From the NCBI GenBank assembly GCA_963920665.1, contig OY987268.1, positions 18,540,501-18,604,500 of the forward strand: 64,000 bases of DNA. Reading direction: 5' to 3'. The DNA comes from Straminergon stramineum (taxonomy: Eukaryota; Streptophyta; Bryopsida; Hypnales; Calliergonaceae). Positions 1 through 12,452 of the stretch are shown one piece after another; the stretch's first letter is position 1, and every line of letters begins with the position of its first letter. Position numbers and translations under genes: made by a program. The notes beneath the pieces are model-generated. The model had not been told where the DNA came from. It worked only from the letters and a program-made list of their open reading frames with translations, and made no database searches.

Positions 1-2960
1 TGAACCCTAGCCTATTAGCCGTTCAACTCTCTTTCCGTAAGCTAGTTGATCAAATCAATACTCATATAAGTACTAGTCTTGGAATTAAGCAGAAACAACT
101 GAGATCATTAAAGAACTTACAGTGCCACCCATGCCTACTGGATTTTATAGAATGGCGTTGGAGATTTCGGCACCACGAGCTTTGTCATCACTACCACTGC
201 CATCTTCATCACTTTCTTGTCCTACTGCAACCGGCCTCCTCGATGGATTTCTCCTCCCCATTTTCGTCTCACCCTAAAAAAACCACCACAAATTACTAAA
301 CACGAGCTAAGAATTGGAAGGCGTTGGAAATGTGTGAGAGCAAAGTACTTAGGGTTTAAAGAAATGTTTGTCTTCTACTTACAAGTGAAACAACAAAAAA
401 CCGAAATCCATGCAATCATTGGGCAAAAACTCGTTTACTAGGGTTTGTTGCTTACGACTTTAGTGAGCCAAGACAACAAGTTTTCTCCCCGACTATACAA
501 GAGTTCATTGACAATACTTTCTTGAAGATAGTATATAATACCACACTTTACGAAAACTATATAATTTTCAAAGTACCTCGTCAATGGCTTCAGTCATGGG
601 TCTCTCTTAGAGTATGTGAAAGTTAATTATTTAACAAGGAGGTAGAACTTTCTATCTTTGTTTTTTTTCCTTCTTTAATTTTTGACACAAATGAAACAGA
701 ATTTCATTGCTAGAGTAAAAATTACAATTCAACCTACCGCAAGTTCCCTGGCCACGAAAATAATGACAACACAAGCAAACGACATGACTGATCCATAAGG
801 TAGGAGGGCCGTAAAGTGCTCATCAAAGAGGTGAAACCAGAATTTGTGGAGGTAAAGCTTCTTGAAATATTTTTCAGTAAGTTTTTCTTCAAAGGCAAAT
901 AGAATTGGCATCTTACCCAATTCGTTCCATATTTTTTGGAGTTTTGTAGAATTAGTTTTGAATTTTTTAAGTTGAAATGGCGTAGGGCTCTAAAATCACC
1001 CACCTCTATAAATGTACATTATTTGTACATCATTGGTAGAATGAAAAAATAGCATGTTCAAATACTATAAATTTACAAAGGTGGGAAATTTTAGAGCATA
1101 TCCACTTTTTGAACTTCCTACCTTAGAGAATAGATGCCCGAAGCACAGCTCAAAAAGGGGCTACTCTGTTTTTAATTTTTTCTTTATTCCCACAAGAGGT
1201 TGGTGGTAGTGTTATATTATACGCATTTAAATTTCCAACTGCCTCAAACAATAATATGCAGATCCAATCCTATTTTAAAAAATAAGGATAAATTTGGACT
1301 AAATGCCATACTATAATCATGGCCCTACACACTGTTGCCACCATGTTTCAAAAATCTTATTTAGTCCATTGTGTAAAGCAAGCACATATAAAAATTGCAT
1401 ACTCAAATTGGGCTGCAAAAATGGATGCCTCCAAAATGAAGGAGATAGAAAACTCAAAACCATTTTGAAAGAAAGACCACATAAGTATTGTCGTGAAAAC
1501 CAAAAAAAAAGGTGTTTAATTCTACTTGCTTTAGACTTTATGGATCTCCAAAGCATTTGTTACTCAAAGGAACAACCTCTTCAATTTTTTATTGTTCATG
1601 CATTCAAAACAACTACATTATTGGCCTGAAATGTGCACTTCTGGTACATAAGCAAATACAAAATCATTGGCCTGATATGTTGACTATTACAGCATTGAGA
1701 AGACGTATTTAATGCATTATACTAATGCATCTCATTTATAGACTTGGTTCAATAGCCTACTAGATTCTATGTTTGGAAAGAATGGAATGATCCCTTTAGT
1801 GTAAAAGAAGAGGTGAATCTAGAATTTCCTCAATCATAATATCTCTCTTAATAGTAAATTTTGGTGTTGAAAACTTGTTTTCAAATGCATATAACATTGT
1901 AAACTCTGAAGGCCTTACTCACAATGTGCTATATCCAAATTCAAAAATCAATTGCTCAATGTAAAAGGTCATGTGTGAATTGATTTTCTTATGGAAAAGT
2001 AGACCAGTGTTTGTGAGCTGCAAAGAAGGAATGACTTGTCCACAGTCAGTTGCACCTTTTGAAAATTGCACTTCTCTGCTTCTTCCACTTCGTTCTCTTG
2101 GGTTTCCTTCAGGTTGCAAGGGCATCTTTGCAAGGATGCATGTGTTGCCAATGAAATAGCTAATGCTCTCTTCCGAGAGCGCTACAACTCCTTCCACGAT
2201 GAGAATAGAAATTTTCCCTCTTCTTCCTCTTCCTAATCGTCTTTGCAACCCTATAACTACCATTGCCTATCTCTTTATCTGCAAGCATGAGACTAATGCA
2301 TCATATTGCAATTTGGCTCTAAGGGAAAAAAGACTTAGTATGATTCATTATATTATTCTTATAGTGCTTATGTTGCTACCGTTACACTTGTATCTAACCT
2401 CTACTTTATTCACTATCACTACTAGAATTACACTTATTGCTCACTACATCAATAAACCATCTTGAAGGTATGTGCAACCCTATTCCAAAAATCATGTCTA
2501 CTAGTACATTTTTGGACAAAATGATTGCACTAACCGTGGGTCATAAATAAGAGAGTGGAAAGATGGTTTAGATCTTTTGAAAGGGTGTTATTGCATTTGA
2601 TCTAGAAACTGCCAAGAATCTAATTTAACCCCTCACCTTCCCACTAATGATAAGATTTTTGAATTTTGAATTGATCCCTTTAATGAATTAGGGGAGATTA
2701 ATGAATCACATTATTGGCAATCAACTTGTTTAATGATAGGGGTGACTGTTATAGATTCAAAAAATTTTGAGGCTACTGACAATGCCCTTAACCCTAACAA
2801 TTAAAGACAATCCTACGGTCCTATCTTTCTCAAATACTTGGATGGGATATCTTCGAGCCCTTATATTTTCTAGTATGGAACCATTTCAGACATTCGGTCT
2901 TTAGGTTCTAACTATTTGCTTCATATTTTTCTGATTCCCACTACATCTTTGAATTCTGCC
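1..2960. other. AT-rich stretch, no firm gene
   Basis: Apart from the possible exon noted near the left edge, I see no supported gene. The open frames are short, overlap on both strands and show no recognisable domain. Plant-type AT-rich intergenic sequence is the simplest reading. The last part (about 2,700-2,960) probably contains the 5' end of the MULE-like element that follows, but I could not identify its terminal inverted repeat. Confidence 0.5.
120..261 (-). CDS. Possible 5' exon of a minus-strand gene running off the left edge
   Basis: Read on the minus strand, an ATG at 261 opens a short basic then acidic peptide (MGRRNPSRRPVAVG, followed by a Glu/Asp/Ser/Gly-rich stretch). It reaches a TAA near 135, and a canonical GTAAGT donor-like site lies just beyond, near 120. 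An AACCCTAA motif, common in plant 5' leaders, lies upstream at about 350. The family is not recognised. The TAA before the donor argues against a simple intact exon, unless splicing occurs earlier. Low confidence. Confidence 0.2.
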
Positions 2961-2963
2961 TGA

Positions 2964-5900
2964 ATGGCCTCCATTCGAGTAGATGGCCATGAAATTCCTC
3001 TTGTCGTCCCTCTTAGAGAAGGAGGGTTTGCTATACTATCTTCACACCTTCTCCATGTTAGATTTGGATTTCTTCAATCTAGTATATACGTTGAAGAAGA
3101 GGTCATGTTTGATTTTGGGCGGTTGAAGGAGTCTATCCAAATGCTGAAGTTAGAAGTTCAAGACGGTCATGTTTGGCACCATCATCTAGGGCATTATAGA
3201 GCTTATGGTTTGTCCTCTCATGCAATGGGAGGCTCCAATACATCTTACTTCGGCAATTAGACTATTCCACGGTTCACATGCCTTTTGCTCACCAGGATAT
3301 TCATAATTCAATAGGACGTGAACCTACCACTAATACAAATTCTCATGTTCCACGTGTCCATGTAAAGCAGGAAGTTCTAAACCCTATCATAGATATATCT
3401 AGTGAGTCAAAAGGAGAGTCCCCAAGCCAACCAAGTTTGCAAGCAATACTTCATCACAGAGTCATAGAAGATGTCTTGAAGCCATCTTCTAGTCAGTACA
3501 ACACTCCCTCTAGTAGTCATGCAAGGTCCACTTACTCTCGCCCACCACCCTATCCTACTAGTACATCCGTAGTTAGCGTTGTTGGTTGTCTACGCAAGCT
3601 AGCATCTATTTGTGGGTCCAGGAATGAAGTTGCTACAATAGATTATGATTCAATCATACATAAGGAAGTACAATACCTTCCAACAGACTTTAATGGAAAC
3701 GTAGTATTTGAGTTGCTTTTTCTAAGTGCTTCATCTTCAACATCTTCTGCTAGAGACCTTCATGGCATGGACAAACGTTATGACGGTCATGCTTGGTGTC
3801 GAACCATGACATCTAATATCAACAACCAAGATGGTCTTAAGTTCAAGAAATCGTCTTGTGCTGGTCATTTAGTATGCAACAACTCTGACTATAACTACCT
3901 CAAATGATCGTTAAAGCGCAATGAGACTAAGTGGTTTGGTAATACTACTATCCCATTCTATGTTGGCACAACCCCTCTAAAAGATTCCACTCTTCTTTCC
4001 GAGATATGCAAAACTCCACCCCATTGCATTAGTATCTGTGATGCTAGAGTATATTATGTTTTTAGTGATACTACGGTCATGACCAGAGCGTGCATTCATT
4101 TAGGAAACCACATGCATCCTGTTGCTTCTGGAACTTGTAGAGAGTCATTGGACACTATTACCGAGCTCATTGCAAACGAGGGTTCCAAAACCCCTACTAC
4201 TACTAACTCTACCATTGCCCTTGCAGCTAGTAAGCAATTTCTAGACAACTACCTTATACACAATGGTGATGGCCCTAAGGAGATGTTGCTAAGAAAATCG
4301 CTAGATGATGTGATGGATAGTTTTCAGAGATTAAGTTCCCCAAACATACGTAATACTATTTCTTCATTTCATAGCACTGGAAAAGGTGGTCTCATAGATA
4401 GCATTATGAATATGAAACGAAACTTAAAGTTTGAATACATTCATGATAGCGTTTTTCCTGAACAAGGTAAAGAAGAGGTATACTTGTTTAAGATGTTGGT
4501 AGAAGGTCCTAGTAGTGGAGTGGACTTGGTGAAGCACATGCAACTCAGAGGAGATCTAGAGAATGTGTGACTCATGTTTGACCATGTAAAACGGGTAAAA
4601 GATTGGACTACCATGGCTTGCCATGTGTATGACACTAAATGCAAGAAGGTCATGACAATTGCAGTTTGTGACATGCAATCTAAAGATACAGAAGTCCAAT
4701 GCATCATGTGGAAATCACTAAATGATATCATGAGACGCAATGGTGTGGAGAATCCAAACTTTAGGGGCTTTATGGCAGATAGTTCACAAGTGAATTGGAA
4801 TGCCGTTCACATTGTATATGGTACGGGAAATACCAAAGATGAGATGCTAAACCGTGAGCGAACATGTCTTTTGCACTAGAGTACTTCACTGCATCGGCAT
4901 ACACAGAAGTTCATTAAACCAGATATGCAACACCAACATACTCATCTGTACAAGCAATACAAGGACTCAAACACTATGGAGGAAGCAGAGACACGATACT
5001 TGGCCATTCAATCTTGGTGGTTATCATCTGGTGCTGCCTTAGAAGATGCTATGCGGGAATTGGAATTGTAGCTTGCTTTTTGGCACTTCCAATATTGCCA
5101 ATGGGGAGGTTTTATACAAATGGTATATTCAACTATGTTCTTTAAGTTTTAATGCTTTTATCTTTATTATTCACTTTTCATTACGAATATATTTTTGTAT
5201 TCATAAATTATTACTATAGAGAGATATGGGGATCAAACTCGTGAAGGGTTCACTTTCCTCTCTGGGCTCTAGCCAAGAGGTGCTTCGACCACATATTCAA
5301 GAGATCCCAAAATGTAGCACTCTTCAAAGCCTAGGGCAATTTTTGGATCAAACTTGTGAAGGGGTTAGTTACCTCTCGGGGCCGAGAGGTGCCTTAACTG
5401 CCTATTAATGAAATCTTCAATTGTAGAGCTCTTCGAAGCCCCAGATTTCTAACAGTCAAAGAATTTTCACAAATTACATTATAGGACTCACTATAGTTTT
5501 CTCATGCAGGATTTGAGTGTTGAGGAAATGGCAGACATGCCATCATGCAACTTATCCGAAACAATCCATAACAAATGGTTGCAGCAGTAGGGTAATCAAG
5601 GTAATGATTTGTTTGCTGCTACTTGTGATGACTGCATTTGAGCCTTCATGCAAATGACAAATTATCGATCATTCTTAAACGACAAAACATCAAGGTCAGG
5701 ACCATCTAAAAAAGAGATGAAATTAAGAGGTGCTAGACGTAGTGGTGACCCAAAGAAAATCGCAGAAGCATTGAATGTCCTTCCCGGAGCAACGGATGTT
5801 GGAACTCGTGTTCCCTACTTGGAAGGCGAAGAGATTTTTGGGAGTAGTAAGCGTAAGCTTGACCTTCCCATTGGATCGGATGGTGACTCCCATTGACCAA

Positions 5901-6605
5901 ACAAGGTCAACTTTTCTTAGCCGTGTGTCATGACCAGATCTACACACACACATGTAGAGGCCTCAGATACATTTGATAAGCTCGGTAACTTTGAGAACGT
6001 ATTGCATGTCACAACTGCATTGGAGAGTGACTGTGGCACTTCGCAATGGCATATTGCAAGACTATCTCACAAGTCCAACTGCAAATGTCACGCTCAACAA
6101 CAAGGATCAAACATCCAATGCGTTGCCAAAATTGCAAAGGGATGTAAAGGTACTCCTGCTCCAACATATCGTGGTAGAAAGAAACAATATGGCGGGAATA
6201 AGAAAATTGTGACAAATTTCTAGTTCTGCCTAGATGATATTCACCGATGTGTTCAAGGATCTAAACGTGCTTGGGTGATTGACTGGCCTCAAGTACCAGA
6301 CTTCTGGCCAGTACTAACAGACGCTAGTCTAAGTCGCCAAGAAACAGTTCTTTTGCAAGAGGCTGGCTTTCAACTCCAAGAGCGACCACCTATATCACCT
6401 CAACGATTATTCACGATGTCAAACATATTCGAGGCAATCCTTTATGATCACCCCATTCCGCTACATGTGGTGTCACAATGTGCAATTTTCGATTTTTTTG
6501 GTTTACCTAGTCAAGCTAACCAGAAAATACATATAGGTATCCGGAATTAACTAAGGAACCATGTAGATTTGAATAAGAAGCGGAAAATGAGATAGTGGAA
6601 AGATC
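2964..6605 (+). pseudogene. MULE-like transposase, N-terminal and catalytic part (decayed)
   Basis: Open frames at 2964, 3278, 4079, 4574, 5648, 5930 and 6275 read as pieces of one long protein. From 3278 to 5070 they share one frame, broken by stops at 3905, 4568 and 4876. The central part has the layout of a plant MULE-type DDE core: a first Asp in VMTIAVCDMQ, a second in GFMADSSQVNWNAV, then a Cys and His just after (RERTCLLH). A putative intron lies at about 5,115-5,220, and later exons continue through RRSGDPKKIAEAL and LEGEEIFGSSKRKLDLP. The coding sequence stops being recognisable near 6,605, where a second element begins; its continuation is at 9,720. The family match is by recollection of MULE-like proteins in seed-free plants. 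The gene cannot make a functional protein because of stops and frameshifts. Confidence 0.7.
5226..5410 (+). repeat. Two imperfect direct repeats in the MULE-like region
   Basis: Two blocks about 115 bp apart start with GGATCAAACT-CGTGAAGGG and GGATCAAACTTGTGAAGGGG. Each continues into a CTCTCGGGGC-like segment and AGAGGTGC. They look like a local duplication within the decayed transposase. Confidence 0.5.
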
Positions 6606-6732
6606 TACTCAATCCAGGTTCCAGGGAATGGACGGATAGGAGCGAGTGTCTGACCGGACAGGGATGGACAGGATACCTCTGACAAACTGGATCCGGAATG
6701 AGTCAGGATGAGGTGGCAGGGAGTCCAACGGC

Positions 6733-6740
6733 TATAAAAG
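6733..6740 (+). promoter_or_regulatory. TATA box of gag-like element A
   Basis: TATAAAAG lies about 260 bp upstream of the ORF start at 6,995, in a block that is otherwise GC-rich. It is placed as expected for a core promoter of the element. Confidence 0.5.
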
Positions 6741-6994
6741 AACTAGAGCTACCTAGATCAAACTCTTTCTCATTTTCGTTTGCCTAGTGTTGTCTGTGCT
6801 CTGTGTTTGCCTCTATGCCTGTCGATTAGTTTCCCGTGACAGTCTTTTGTGCTAGTGTCTGTTGCGAGACTTGTGGTCTTGGAGCGGTTGAGCTTTAATT
6901 ACCGGTTGAGATCGGGGAGCGAAAGCAAGAACGAGGCGTGCAGCTAGGAGAGATAGCGAGGGAGTATCGGAAAGGGTCCTGAGCACACCAATTC

Positions 6995-8677
6995 GTGTCC
7001 ATGCCGCAACTTAGGAGGAGTAGAGGCGGACAGGCCAGTTCCAGTATACCACCAGCGGAGGTGAAGCTCCAGAAGGTAGTTCTGGTTGTTCCCTCCACTG
7101 AACCAACCAAGTCCCAACTCATGGAAGATTTAAACTCCATGGGTTGCCTAGGGTTTATGGAGAAACCCTGGGGCTTCAAAGAAGAGTCCATAGTCAGAGA
7201 ACTCTTGGGCAAGCTGTCCAATGAGTTTGACAACACTTTGAGAGCCGTTCCACATCTGTGGACAGAAGACGTGTGGAGAACAGCCTATAGTTTCCGCGTA
7301 GGAGGGCTAGGAATGGCAAGCCGGAAGGATGAGTTTTGCCGCGGAAAGTTCGGGGGAGCGGTCAACTCGAAAGACGGATACGCGGTGGATGACTGCATCG
7401 ATGAGCGGCAGCGCCGGCTGCTGAAGTTCTTAGTTCCGGTCCTTCATCTGGAAAAACCGACGAGGGTGACTATCTCCCTTGCCAACACTATTTTCGGCTC
7501 TTTGAGAGGAGACCGGAAAGTTGATTGGGCTTGGATCATTTCCGAGCTGGTCACCCAACTTGTAGGAAGAGTGGGGAAGAGTAGAGCCACTCCGGTGTGC
7601 CCCTATCTCATGCACCTCTATCATTCTCACCAGCTCCTGAGCGCACCAGAGGAGAAGAGGTGGAAGGCTCAGGAAACTCTCCTCAAGTACGGAGAATCGG
7701 AAACGGATGAGGAGATGGAATCCGGTTCCAATCCCGAGGAGAACAGTGAGTCAGAGGAAGAGGAGGCGCCAATGCCGCCCATCAAACGGCAGAAGACGAC
7801 CTCTCCCAACAAGAGGGGGACGCCGCCTACTCGCGACACCTCGGCCCCAGAGGAAAAGCCGAAGGTTGAAAAGACAGTGTCAGAAGAATCAAATCCCGAG
7901 GATCCGTTCAGATCACTTGTAAAAACCTTGTGCGACATACGAGCGGATTGGGAGATGAAAAGGAAGATGCTGGTAGCAATCGAGAGGATGGTGGGAGCAT
8001 CACCCGACCGAGAGCTACCAGAAAAGGTGGCGGGTTGTATCTCTGATCCGGTCAAGGCCCAAAAGCAGGAAGCAGAGATCCGCCGGCTACAAGAGGAGGT
8101 GGATCGGATGAAGACGGAGATCCTAGTGCACAAGGAGAACTTCGCAGCCACCAAATCTATTGCAGAGGACGCTCGGCAGATGATGGAGCAAGTGAAGGCC
8201 ACGTTCGGGGAGACCGGAACGGCCCTTACCAAAGCAAAGTTGTTTGACGAGCGAGTGCACGAGGAGAAGAAGCTATCCAGTTCCCGGATGGTGAGGATTC
8301 TCAACGACTTTGCCGAGCAAGTAGAAGCGGCAATGAAAGAGGCATAGAAGGCAGTGGACCGGATGGAAGAGAGTACCCGGATACTGTCGGGAGCAACTTG
8401 CTCTCGCGATATTCGACTCTCGGATATCTCCCTCCCAGATTCGTTCCCGGAAGTGACAGTAGGAGAGGGGAAAGATACGACCCCCAAGTCCAAGAGAATG
8501 ACCTAGGCCGGCACGCCTGGAACCGCCATTGACTTGGACTCACCACCCGCATCCACAAAAGGCAATCCGGTTCCTCGACCTCAGGAGGTAGAGAGGAGTC
8601 GGAACCTAAACGAGGTTTTCGAGCAGATAGACTCGGGAGCGAACAACGCGACCATCGGATCTCGAATAGGGGCTTAG
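6995..8677 (+). pseudogene. Gag-like / coiled-coil protein, copy A
   Basis: The open frame runs 450 codons to a TAG at 8,345 and continues in the same frame past a second TAG (8,504) to a third at 8,675, about 560 codons in all. The first about 235 residues form a compact domain shared with copy B: LWTEDVWRTAYSF, KPTRVTISLANTIFG, PYLMHLYHSHQLLS. An acidic, Pro/Ser-rich linker follows (EENSESEEEEAPMPP), then a long heptad-like coiled coil (AEIRRLQEEVDRMKTEI) and a conserved VRILNDFAEQVEAAMKE segment. The layout resembles a structural or gag-like protein, but no CCHC knuckle, protease or polymerase is visible. No function can be assigned. The TAG stops are one transition from CAG. Confidence 0.6.
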
Positions 8678-9719
8678 GATGTACAGAGTAGGTAGAATAG
8701 GAACGGATACGGAACCTGTTCCGATCCAGTTGGGGAGTAGGTAGGACCGGAAAGTCTGACCGAGATGGCGGCAGAACTTTCGCGAGTTCTCCCGCCCATT
8801 TGTAACTTTTTGAAATGTATACAGTCAGCACCCGCGAGGGACATTGAGAGTCTTCTTTTTGCAATTTCTATTGTACCTTTGTATGCGCTCTGTTGTTGTG
8901 TGTGTCCCCCAAGCTTGGCAAGTGTGCATGAGGCAGAGTTAGGAAGGCGTAAGGCAGAGTTGTGATTAGATTTCTCCCCTTAGTGCGAGAGTTTCCGATC
9001 CTTAGTGGGTGTGCAGGTTGTGTAAGTGTTGGGAGTGCATTTCAGTGCCTCAACAAGATCTAGGGTTTTGAAGTTCCGAGTGAGATAGCCGTTGTTAGGC
9101 TAGGCGGATAGGGAGGGTATCCTTAGTCACGCTAGAACTCCTGGACGGGTAGTCCGGTTGAGTGTCCAATCTTCTGAGAGGTCTCACCACCTTAGTCGGT
9201 AAATGGAATGATCCTAGTTACTGTTGGAACGGACGAGTACACTTGTAACCACCTAGCTTCGCACGGGTAGGAGCTGGCATTGAGGTCGTTGTAGTAAGAA
9301 CGGATCGTACGGGGGATCTCTATGTGACCTACATTCCGGATTGCTGTCGGGAGTGTTGTGAGGGATCAAACCGGATTCGAGTTAGTTAGGAGAGGAAGGG
9401 AGAGAACAATGGGTCTTCAACCACTATAATCCGCAGAAGGAGTGGTGGGCCTACCACTCAGAAACCTAAGCGGCGAACCCTCTGATGGTCCAACAAAGGC
9501 AAAACTAAACCGGAAGAGTGTTGAGGAGATACGGGAACCAGTCGGAGCGGATTGGTTCGGAGCAGTACTAGGACCGGAATTGTTTAGGTCCTGGAGATTG
9601 GGAGAATTGGGTTAACCAGAGGATTGAAAGATCGGATGGGAAGTAATCCGTTCCTAATCCTCTTGGTGGTTGGTTGTTTCCGGTTTTAGATCTAGGACCA
9701 GAAAGTAAACTTTAGAAGG

Positions 9720-10305
9720 TGAGGGCGCTTACTCGCCCAAATCAAGTAAATACTTCACAGAATCTCGTGGGTTCGATCTTTAGAGTCACTTCGTTATGCT
9801 CTAGAGTGATTTTTGTGAGCATAATAGGGAGTTTACTTATCCTGTGCTACGACATGCGGACACCTATCCGACAACTTGAAGGAGCAAGCCCATTAGACGT
9901 ATTGCAAATGCTCTTACTACGGAGCATCGCAATAAGTGGGAGAGTGTAGGGAATGTGAAAGGAATGATTCTAGGAGTTACCATGCTCCCCTTTCCTAGAC
10001 TTGGAGCCATAATCTCCCTTCAATCTGGAATGGAGCCGATGCATAAAGTTTATCAAATCACCCTTGGCATGTACTCAGAGTGCACTTGTCCTAATTTTGT
10101 GGACATAGCTATCTCAGCAATTGGTGGACGCCAACAGTATGTTAATTGCAAACATCTTTATTACTTATTTTGTTACTTCTGCAAGATGAACCCGACGGAA
10201 GACAAGTTCATACATTCTCCAAGCTTCAGCTTCAATGAAGTGAAGTGCCTCCTCCTTAAGGCCGGTATCATCAATGTTTCACATGAGGGTCTCCAAAATC
10301 GCTAG
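9720..10305 (+). pseudogene. MULE-like transposase, C-terminal SWIM zinc-finger part
   Basis: The frame ending at 10,305 contains CTCP...CKHLYYLF, the CxC...CxH pattern of a SWIM zinc finger, followed by DKFIHSPSFSFNEVK. SWIM fingers sit at the C-terminus of MULE transposases. Upstream in the same frame, the residues around EHNREFTYPVLRHADTYPTT (about 9,800-9,880) are broken by a TGA. Order, strand and content make this the tail of the gene at 2,964-6,605, separated from it by gag-like element A. Confidence 0.65.
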
Positions 10306-11600
10306 AAGTCCAAGAATCTCTGAGTAGTTCAAATCTAAGACTAAGAGACTTTAGACTACAATTACACTTGTAGTTACAGAAGTATGAAGTTCTCTTTTGT
10401 CAAATATTGTACCCCATTGGAATATTTCATATTCTACCTTATTTCCATCATGTTCATCTTTCACAACAATTGAGTTTTTTGTCTTCACAATGTATACTTT
10501 TAGTGATGCAAGAAAAATTACAAATAAAAATTCTTATACAAATAGTATATATCCATAGTCATAAATCCATGGTAATAGGTCTACATAAATAGGTCCAAAA
10601 ATTTACACAAAACGGAAGATTTTGCCCGAAATCTTCAAATTGTATGTTTTTTACTACTTTTATTAGGTTTTCAACTACTTTTTCAAATTCTGGTGCTCAC
10701 CGCTCACAAAATCCCTGCTCAACGCTCATAGGCTCATGCTTGCATGCTCGCAGAATAGCACTGATGCCATGGGATGCATGAAGAAGAAATTTTTTTATCT
10801 ACATAAGAAGTGGTTTTAAGAAATGGAGACTTGGGGAAGCTCTTCTCCTTGACATTTCTTTTTTTTTTCCTTGTACTCATGTAAAATTCAACATGACCAT
10901 TTCCTATTTTAATTTTTGGAGGGAGTACATTTAGAGGAGACCTTCCCTTTTGGGGAAAACCATGTACAAAAAAAATACTAACACCGTGGGATGCATGAAG
11001 AAGAATTATTTTTATCTACATAAGAAGTGGTTTACAAAATGGAGACTTGGGGAAGCCCTTCTCCTCATCATTTCATTTTCCATCCTCCAACATAGGAATT
11101 TCAATATAGTCCTCCCCTTGATACATCCAAGGGATTTAAAACACATTTGAAGGGATGAATGAATATTGAATTTATTGAAGATTAAAAAGTTAGGAAATGA
11201 CACTTTGAATGGTTTATATTTTACAAGTACAAGGTTCAGGAGTTCAAACTTTTTTAAGACATATAATGAAAAGCAACTCACATGTGTTTGTCATTTTATG
11301 CACCCTAAAAAATAGAAGTACATTACTTTTGGGGTGGCATATATGGAGAAGGTCCATGGTTTTTCTATAGGGTTTAGGGTATAGGATTAGGGTTTGGAAA
11401 ACCCTCTTCAATTTGTCTAATTAGTCATACTAAAATTTCTGTATTTATAGACTAATTCTGTAGTATTAACTAACTACCAACATTGAAGGACAGGTTAGTT
11501 GTAGTGTATGGAAGACGCAATTAAGTCTGACTTCATTAGAGTTGGAGATGGCTCACATCTTCTACTACGTTGGTTCCTAAATTGATGTGACTTTAAGATA
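10306..11600. other. Non-coding stretch with a local duplication
   Basis: No gene seen. Two about 80-bp blocks (10,768-10,850 and 10,988-11,068), both starting GGGATGCATGAAGAAGAA and ending in GGGGAAGC(T/C)CTTCTCCT, are direct repeats about 220 bp apart. TTTAGGG-like words at 11,380-11,400 are too few to be an interstitial telomere. Confidence 0.5.
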
Positions 11601-11614
11601 GAAGCGGCTACTAG

Positions 11615-12390
11615 TGGGGGGCGAGTTTAGGTTCTGGGCGACCGTGGGTGGGGGCTTGGTCTTCTGGCTTGGTGTTGTTGAGCCCAATTTGGTGGAATGG
11701 AGGGCGACTACGGGTAGGGGGCAAGTTCAGGTCTTAAGCGATCACGAGTGGGGGCTTGGACTTCTGGCTTGGTGTTGTTGAGCCCAATTTGGTGGAATGG
11801 GGGGCGACTGTAGGTAGGGGGCAAGTTCAGGTCCTAAGCGACCACGAGTGGGGGCTTGGACTTTTGGCTTGGTGTTGTGGAGCCCAATTTGGTGGAATGG
11901 GGGGCGACCGTGGGTGGGGGCTTGGTCTTCTGGCTTGGTGTTGTGGAGCCCAATTTGGTGGAATGGGGGGCGACCGCGGGTGGGGGCTTGGTCTTCTGGC
12001 TTGGTGTTGTGGAGCCCAATTTGGTGGAATGGGGGGCGACCGTGGGTGGGGGCTTGGTCTTCTGGCTTGGTGTTGTGGAGCCCAATTTGGTGGAATGGGG
12101 GGCGACCAGAGGTGGGGGCTTGGTCTTCGGGCTTGGTGTTGTTGAGCCCAATTTGGTGGAATCGAGGGCGACTACGGGTGGGAGGTGAGTTCAGGTCCTA
12201 AGCGACTACAAGTGGGGGCTTGGACTTCTGGCTTGGTGTTGTTTAGCCAATTTGGTGGAATGGGGGGCTACTGCAGGTGAGAGGCGAGTTCAGGTCTTGG
12301 GCGACCACGAGTGGAGGCTTGGTCTCTTGGCTTGATGTCGTTGAGCCCAATTTGGTGGAATGGGGGGCGACCGCAGGTAGGGGCTTGCCT
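11615..12390. repeat. GC-rich tandem array, 66-bp unit with longer variants
   Basis: At least nine units are present. The four central ones (from 11,904, 11,970 and 12,036 onward) are spaced exactly 66 bp and nearly identical. Each has GGGCGACCGTGGGTGGGGGC followed by a CTTGG-rich segment and CCCAATTTGGTGGAATGG. Outer units are about 100 bp because of an extra block with AAGTTCAGGTC and AGCGACCACGAGTGG. Because 66 is a multiple of three, long frames open on both strands, but they are by-products of the repeat. The core ACCGTGGGT is shared, in reverse complement, with the GC-rich leader arrays at 17.36, 20.46 and 27.7-28.06 kb. Confidence 0.9.
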
Positions 12391-12452
12391 TCCAATCCAA
12401 AGAAGTTTTAATAAGTATAACACATTCAACTTTTAACATCCAAGAACAAGTC

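Larger units (their letters stand above)
6606..9719 (+). mobile_element. Gag-like element, copy A, nested in the MULE-like gene
   Basis: This GC-richer block separates two halves of the MULE-like transposase. It starts with a promoter-like region (TATAAAAG at 6,733), has one long ORF (6,995-8,677 with two internal stops) and ends with about 1 kb of non-coding sequence rich in CCGGA/TCCGG words. It shares protein homology with copy B at 13.5-16.9 kb. I found no long terminal repeats, reverse transcriptase or transposase, so it is probably non-autonomous. The ends are estimated from where the MULE-like coding stops and resumes. A shared TACTC near each boundary is too short to count as proof of a target duplication. 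Confidence 0.6.

Noticed and set aside
7669..8493. 274-codon Ser-rich minus-strand frame
   Set aside because: Antisense of the gag-like ORF, which has a homologue in copy B.
9719..9949. Membrane-like peptide frame before the SWIM finger
   Set aside because: The frame in register with the SWIM finger reads as transposase here; the hydrophobic frame is its shadow.
11360..11400. TTTAGGG-like words as an interstitial telomere
   Set aside because: Only two or three imperfect words; AAACCCTA-type motifs are common in plant leaders.
11756..12201. Long Trp/Gly-rich repetitive open frames on both strands
   Set aside because: They arise because the 66-bp repeat unit is a multiple of three; all three plus frames and a minus frame stay open, so they are not evidence of a protein.
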